Shown here piece after piece: positions 60,631-64,000 of a DNA stretch of 64,000 bases. The notes beneath the pieces were generated by a model. That model was given only the letters and a program-made list of their open reading frames with translations. It had not been told where the DNA came from and ran no database searches. Source of the DNA: Desulfotomaculum sp. (GTDB lineage: Bacteria > Bacillota > Desulfotomaculia > Desulfotomaculales > Nap2-2B); assembly GCA_003485325.1 (NCBI GenBank), contig DMZI01000037.1:38190-102189 (forward strand), in the 5' to 3' direction. Each line of letters begins with the position of its first letter. The stretch's first letter is position 1. The position numbers and the translations under genes are program-made.

Positions 60631-63237
60631 TTAAACTAGATCATCCGCGTTGACGTTCAGGAAGTCGAAGTCTTCGGCGCCGAAATCCTGTTCGTTTCTG
60701 GCAATGATGGTATCCTGGCCATACTTGGAGATGTCAACAAAGCGTGCGCTGAAGCCGGAAACACGGATGATCAGGTCCTGATGCTTTTCAGGCTCTCTCT
60801 GCGCCGCCAGCAGCTCGGCGTTGCTCACGCAGTTGAACTGGACATGGTCGATGTTCAGATCGTGCCAGGTGTTCATGTAGGCGAGCCAGATCTTGAAGCC
60901 GTGCCTGCTCCTCATGATCGGAACAGACAGGCGCTGGTTGAGCAGGTTCGCCTTCTGGGTGGTGGAGTCAACCTTGGATACTGACTTCAGAACGGCCGTC
61001 GGGCCCTTCTTGTCGGTGCCCATGTACGGGGAGATTCCTCCATCGTCGCAAGCCTCGCCGCCGAACCGTCCGTCCGGGGTCGGGCCCGTACGGGAGCCAA
61101 CCTCCATGTAGAGGCCTACCGCCTGTCCGACAGGCATGACCGGTCCGCCGGAGTAGTTGGTGATCTTCCTCATCTCGCCGGCGATTATATCTTCATAGAA
61201 CTTCTTGATGACGCCATCGGCATAGTCGTCGTCGTTGCCCCACTTGGGAACGTTGACGAAGTCGCGCCGCATTTCCTCGAAGCCTTCCCAGTTGGCGTAC
61301 AGTGCGTCAAGCAACTGTTCCATCGTGTACTTCTTGTCGTCGTAAATGAGCTTCTTAATGGCGACCAGCGAGTTGGCGGCAACCACGGTGGTGATGGGGT
61401 TGTGCCAGCCGTTGGGCTGCTCGGACAGCTCGTTGGCGTCCCTGCCGAGCTCCATGCAGCCGTCGTCTATACTGGAGACGAAGGGCATCTGCAGGACTCT
61501 TCCTTCCCAGTAACGGGAAACGTCCTTGGCCCTGATCACCAGGCTCATGGCATACTGGTACTGCGTCCGGAAGGCCTCCCAGAGCTTGTCGAAGGTGTCG
61601 AAGGTCCTGGGGTCGCCGGTATTCGGGCCGAGCTGGGTATCGGAGTAGCTCCAGTCGTAACCGTCGTTCAGGGTGATCTCCATAATCTTGGCCGGGAAGA
61701 TTGAGCCGCCGCCCTCCGACCTGGTCTTCTGTGTCTTTCTGCGGCCGACCAGGCCCGCGGACATGCACAGAACGTTGGCCCAGTCGTGGGCTTCCTCGGG
61801 GGTCGCCCCGTTGTTGTTCTGGCTGAACCTTCCGTAATAGAGCATCTGGTGGGAATTTAACTCATCGTTCTTAATTGAGGGGAAGCCGAGGCCGTCCCTG
61901 ACGCACTCGAAGACGAGGCGTTTGGTCTTTAAGCGGCCCTTGGGGTTCCAGCGGAACATGATTGAAGGCTCCGTCGTCCGGATGTTCCGGGCGGCTTCCA
62001 GGATGGCGTCGGTGCAGTCGTTGCAGCCGTCCGTGCCGTCCCTGTTCAGCCCGCCGACGGTCAGGATGAAGAGGTCGTTGGAACCGGGGAAGATTTCCCG
62101 GTAGGCCCGCGACTTGCCGGCGCCGTGCTCGGAGCACTTCAGCCGCTCGCATTCGAACAGCTCGACGGCGTCCTTGTGGGTCATGGGCTGGAAGGTTTTA
62201 TCAATTACGCTGGCCTTGTAATACGGCCAGCAGAGTTTATCCTCTTTATGGGCAAAACCGCTGGCATAGCGCTCCAGGGCGTGGCAGAGAAGGTAGACAT
62301 ACCACTTCATCTGCATGACGTCCCACAGTCCCTGGCAGGGTTCGGCGGGTATACGCTGGTTGATTTCAGACATTGCAAGCAGTTCTTCTCTTCTCTTGGG
62401 GTCGGTTTCAAAGTTTTCGGCCACAATCTTGCACAGCCTGCCGTGGCGCCGCGCCCAGCTGATCACTGCCTTGTCGGCGATGATCATGGAATTCCAGACG
62501 TCGATTTTTTCCAGCAGCGGCAGCCTCTCCGGAGCGTTCCAGTGCGGAGCGGCCAGCTCGGCCTTTGCCTTGTCGATGTTTGCCTGGGCGAGTTCTATCC
62601 TCTTTAACAGCCCGTCTTCCGCCACCGTTTCGTAGGGAGGAACAATGCTGTTGTAGCCCGTAGCAAAGCTCGGCGCTTCCATCGAGCTGACCTGGAACAT
62701 CTGGCCCATCTCATGGGGCTCGAAGTAGGGCATGCACTTGGAGAGAAGCGAATGCTTCATCCAGTAGTTGTTGATTTCCTGAGCCTCTTCCACCGGCTGC
62801 GGGGCATACTTGGGGCTCTGAATGTAGTCCTGGGTGGCCAGGAAGGACAATTCGGGATACAGGGGGATCATGCTCGGATCTTCGGCATGGTAGCCGATGA
62901 TCAGCTCGTCTTCCTGCAACACGACTGTGCATTTATCCAATAAAGTCTTCAGGCAGTTGGCCCTTCTTAATACTTCCTTGTTTCCATCGGATGCCTTATG
63001 CCCCTCGGTCCAGTAGCGCATCCGCTCCATACCTGCCCTGACGCTGCTTTCCACAAACTCGCCGGCCGCAGTATGCTTCCAACGGCACCTTGCCTTCAGC
63101 CTCTTTGTCCTTTCGGTAGTCGGCTTGGCCAGACTCTCATGTAAATATTCATCTTCGATAGTTTCCTCAGCGGGGTTCTCATAAGGAAATTCAATACTTT
63201 TTCCCTTATACTCAATTGGCTTATGTCTGATTGCCAT
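60631..63237 (-). CDS. bssA: Fumarate-adding glycyl radical enzyme, benzylsuccinate synthase alpha subunit
   Basis: 868 residues. The radical glycine is G828 in RVSGFSARF and the thiyl cysteine is C491 in VLCMSAGLVGRRKTQKTR, with R506 exactly 15 residues later, where BssA (Cys493, Arg508, Gly829) binds the fumarate carboxylate. Other pocket residues remembered from the BssA structure fall two positions earlier here: Y195, L490, W611, I615, Q705, V707. This favours toluene-type substrates over alkanes. ATG 63237 follows AAGGAGG at 12 bases. Codon use is strongly G/C-ending, unlike the AT-rich surroundings, as expected for high expression or different ancestry. Confidence 0.92.
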   Translation of the reverse strand: MAIRHKPIEYKGKSIEFPYENPAEETIEDEYLHESLAKPTTERTKRLKARCRWKHTAAGEFVESSVRAGMERMRYWTEGHKASDGNKEVLRRANCLKTLLDKCTVVLQEDELIIGYHAEDPSMIPLYPELSFLATQDYIQSPKYAPQPVEEAQEINNYWMKHSLLSKCMPYFEPHEMGQMFQVSSMEAPSFATGYNSIVPPYETVAEDGLLKRIELAQANIDKAKAELAAPHWNAPERLPLLEKIDVWNSMIIADKAVISWARRHGRLCKIVAENFETDPKRREELLAMSEINQRIPAEPCQGLWDVMQMKWYVYLLCHALERYASGFAHKEDKLCWPYYKASVIDKTFQPMTHKDAVELFECERLKCSEHGAGKSRAYREIFPGSNDLFILTVGGLNRDGTDGCNDCTDAILEAARNIRTTEPSIMFRWNPKGRLKTKRLVFECVRDGLGFPSIKNDELNSHQMLYYGRFSQNNNGATPEEAHDWANVLCMSAGLVGRRKTQKTRSEGGGSIFPAKIMEITLNDGYDWSYSDTQLGPNTGDPRTFDTFDKLWEAFRTQYQYAMSLVIRAKDVSRYWEGRVLQMPFVSSIDDGCMELGRDANELSEQPNGWHNPITTVVAANSLVAIKKLIYDDKKYTMEQLLDALYANWEGFEEMRRDFVNVPKWGNDDDYADGVIKKFYEDIIAGEMRKITNYSGGPVMPVGQAVGLYMEVGSRTGPTPDGRFGGEACDDGGISPYMGTDKKGPTAVLKSVSKVDSTTQKANLLNQRLSVPIMRSRHGFKIWLAYMNTWHDLNIDHVQFNCVSNAELLAAQREPEKHQDLIIRVSGFSARFVDISKYGQDTIIARNEQDFGAEDFDFLNVNADDLV

Positions 63238-63278
63238 TGATATCGTTAACCTCCTTATTTTAATATTGGTTTGCAAAA

Positions 63279-63461
63279 CTACACTTTCTCAGCGAAAAAC
63301 GGACATTTGCTTGTGTCCATATCGCCCATCACGGGTTTGGAGAGCCAGTACTTGCCTTTTTCATCCTTTACTTCCCTGACGCAGTCTCCCTTCCCTTCTG
63401 CGAAATCATCGGCGTTCTCGGGAACAGCGAAAAACGATTTGCACTGTGCACAGGCTGCCAT
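63279..63461 (-). CDS. bssC: Benzylsuccinate synthase gamma subunit (small Fe-S subunit)
   Basis: 60 residues: CAQCKSFFAVPENADDFAEGKGDCV ... YWLSKPV ... CPFFAEKV, four cysteines for one [4Fe-4S] cluster. BssC binds far from the active site and is needed for stable BssA. ATG 63461 behind a strong AAGGAGGTG. First gene of the operon visible here. Upstream are a perfect dyad at 63498-63526 and 540 bases without genes. Confidence 0.87.
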   Translation of the reverse strand: MAACAQCKSFFAVPENADDFAEGKGDCVREVKDEKGKYWLSKPVMGDMDTSKCPFFAEKV

Positions 63462-63497
63462 TAAGTGTTCACCTCCTTATGTATTTTTGATTAATTG

Positions 63498-63526
63498 ATT
63501 AGTATATAAGTTTTGAATATACTAAT
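63498..63526. promoter_or_regulatory. Perfect dyad in the bss operon leader
   Basis: ATTAGTATAT and ATATACTAAT form a 10-bp perfect inverted repeat with a 9-base spacer, 37 to 65 bases upstream of the bssC start. It is a candidate operator or 5' UTR hairpin. No bss two-component regulator gene lies in the window. Confidence 0.5.
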
Positions 63527-63820
63527 TCAACTGCTGGCTTTCTCATCCCTGCTGGTATATTATGGGAAATAATAAGCTATTTTGGCTAACTAAAATATAG
63601 TAATGCTGATATGTTTCTAATTAATCAGAACAGTTTATCGATTCTTATCTTATAATATATTTTATCATTATGGAAACGTCAAGTACTCTTCTTAAATATT
63701 TTTAAAAAAAATTCCTGAAAATTAAAACTATTAAAAAGATATTTTAGGAAATACTGCCTGAAAATGTCATATAAGATTATTTTTTGTCATAAATGGAGGT
63801 TGTAAGGAAAGCTGGTCAGA

Positions 63821-63897
63821 TGTCCGGAAAGTCGCTCATAAGACTTCTTTTAATGCATGTTTAAGCGACAACCAAAGTGTACCCTTTGTCCCGGACA
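63821..63897. other. Nested inverted repeats in the region upstream of the bss operon
   Basis: TGTCCGG (63821-63827) pairs with CCGGACA (63891-63897), and inside it GTCGCT (63831-63836) pairs with AGCGAC (63864-63869). The arrangement could fold as a structured RNA leader or be a binding region. The surrounding 63540-63800 is AT-rich, with no gene seen on either strand. Confidence 0.35.
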
Positions 63898-63919
63898 ATT
63901 TGGGTTTTTGGTATTTCAA

Positions 63920-64000
63920 TCAAACAGGTATTTATGCTATACTAACCGTGCTTTATCACACGGGAGGATAGGGCAACGCTGAGGAGCGACCCGAGCGCCC
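63920..64000 (+). promoter_or_regulatory. Promoter-like sequence and start of a GC-rich transcript cut by the right edge
   Basis: TATACT at about 63938-63943 is preceded, 18 bases before, by TTTCAA. Some 20 bases later a GC-rich, self-complementary stretch begins (GGGCAACGCTGAGGAGC, GCGCCC), unlike the AT-rich flank. It may be a structured RNA or leader whose identity cannot be told from the part visible. Confidence 0.3.

Noticed and set aside
61355..62152. Several long reading frames opposite or shifted within bssA (for example 61355-61768 and 61871-62152)
   Set aside because: They are shadows of the very GC3-rich bssA frame: arginine- and proline-rich, without Shine-Dalgarno sites or recognisable domains.
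63940..64000. Right-edge GC-rich stretch as a SAM riboswitch, RNase P RNA or SRP RNA
   Set aside because: Only about 60 bases are visible and the conserved blocks of these RNAs do not match; left as an unidentified transcript start.

Overview
The window reads as chromosome of an anaerobic, endospore-forming Firmicute of the Peptococcaceae / Desulfotomaculum-Pelotomaculum kind. The evidence is the sporulation set (gpr, an alpha/beta SASP, spo0B, ymxH/ylmC, spoIIR, sigG), the Firmicute gene orders (rplU-rpmA-spo0B-obg, yggS-sepF-proC-yggT), frequent TTG and GTG starts behind strong Shine-Dalgarno sites, and many oxygen-sensitive enzymes (radical SAM, glycyl radical, Mo-bisPGD, 2-hydroxyacyl-CoA-dehydratase-type activator). 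Assignment to a genus is inference.

Layout. 1-4640 (minus): RRM protein fragment, nadD, proB, obg, spo0B, rpmA, rplU. 5070-6629 (plus): a stand-alone biotin-dependent carboxyltransferase. 6681-11856: coiled-coil protein, rsmD, gpr, SASP, recG, rpmB. 11876-16688 (minus): FMN riboswitch, ribD-ribE-ribBA-ribH, pncB. 16746-21688: BusR-like regulator, thiolase, DUF2953 protein, two half-size MaoC dehydratases, and a frameshifted GAF/HD-GYP gene. 21946-28012: tRNA-Pro, tRNA-Lys, VOC protein, DUF4153 membrane protein, pseudopilin, decayed ferritin-like and prepilin genes, TrkH/KtrB. 28013-35250: glutaryl-CoA-dehydrogenase-like enzyme, tandem OFA-type MFS transporters, ADP-forming acyl-CoA synthetase, then about 1 kb of repeats and gene debris. 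35251-42845: pyrF, FmdB protein, ileS, cysteine hydrolase, yggU, activator ATPase, yggT, proC, sepF. 42875-50790: yggS, phoU-pstB-phoR-phoP, molybdopterin oxidoreductase with a HTH regulator, FmdB, ymxH. 51099-52705: spoIIR and sigG.

The highlight is 53036-63461. On the minus strand lies a fumarate-adding glycyl radical enzyme operon in the order bssC-bssA-bssB-bssE-bssF-bssD, followed by three further BssB-like Fe-S miniproteins. BssA shows the radical Gly, the active-site Cys, the Arg 15 residues later, and pocket residues at nearly the numbering remembered for toluene-type benzylsuccinate synthase, so anaerobic toluene activation is the best inference. An 18-bp perfect hairpin separates the structural genes (C, A, B) from the accessory genes (E, F, D), and a 10-bp perfect dyad sits just upstream of bssC. 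Converging on the operon from the plus strand are two unusual radical SAM genes. One is a three-part ferredoxin / 2Fe-2S-like / radical SAM fusion whose first domain begins without a canonical start codon. The other is a SPASM protein.

The window carries much evidence of genome decay and repeat activity. There are at least five copies of one dispersed intergenic repeat, several abutting or supplying the stop codons of genes, and two copies of a second repeat. There is also a deleted third MFS copy, a 5-bp duplication that breaks the HD-GYP gene, a ferritin-like gene with two stops, and a prepilin gene split at a run of seven A. Metabolically the window suggests aromatic or organic-acid degradation feeding CoA-thioester chemistry (glutaryl-CoA dehydrogenase, thiolase, MaoC pair, ADP-forming CoA ligase, carboxyltransferase), but the later benzylsuccinate beta-oxidation genes are not here.
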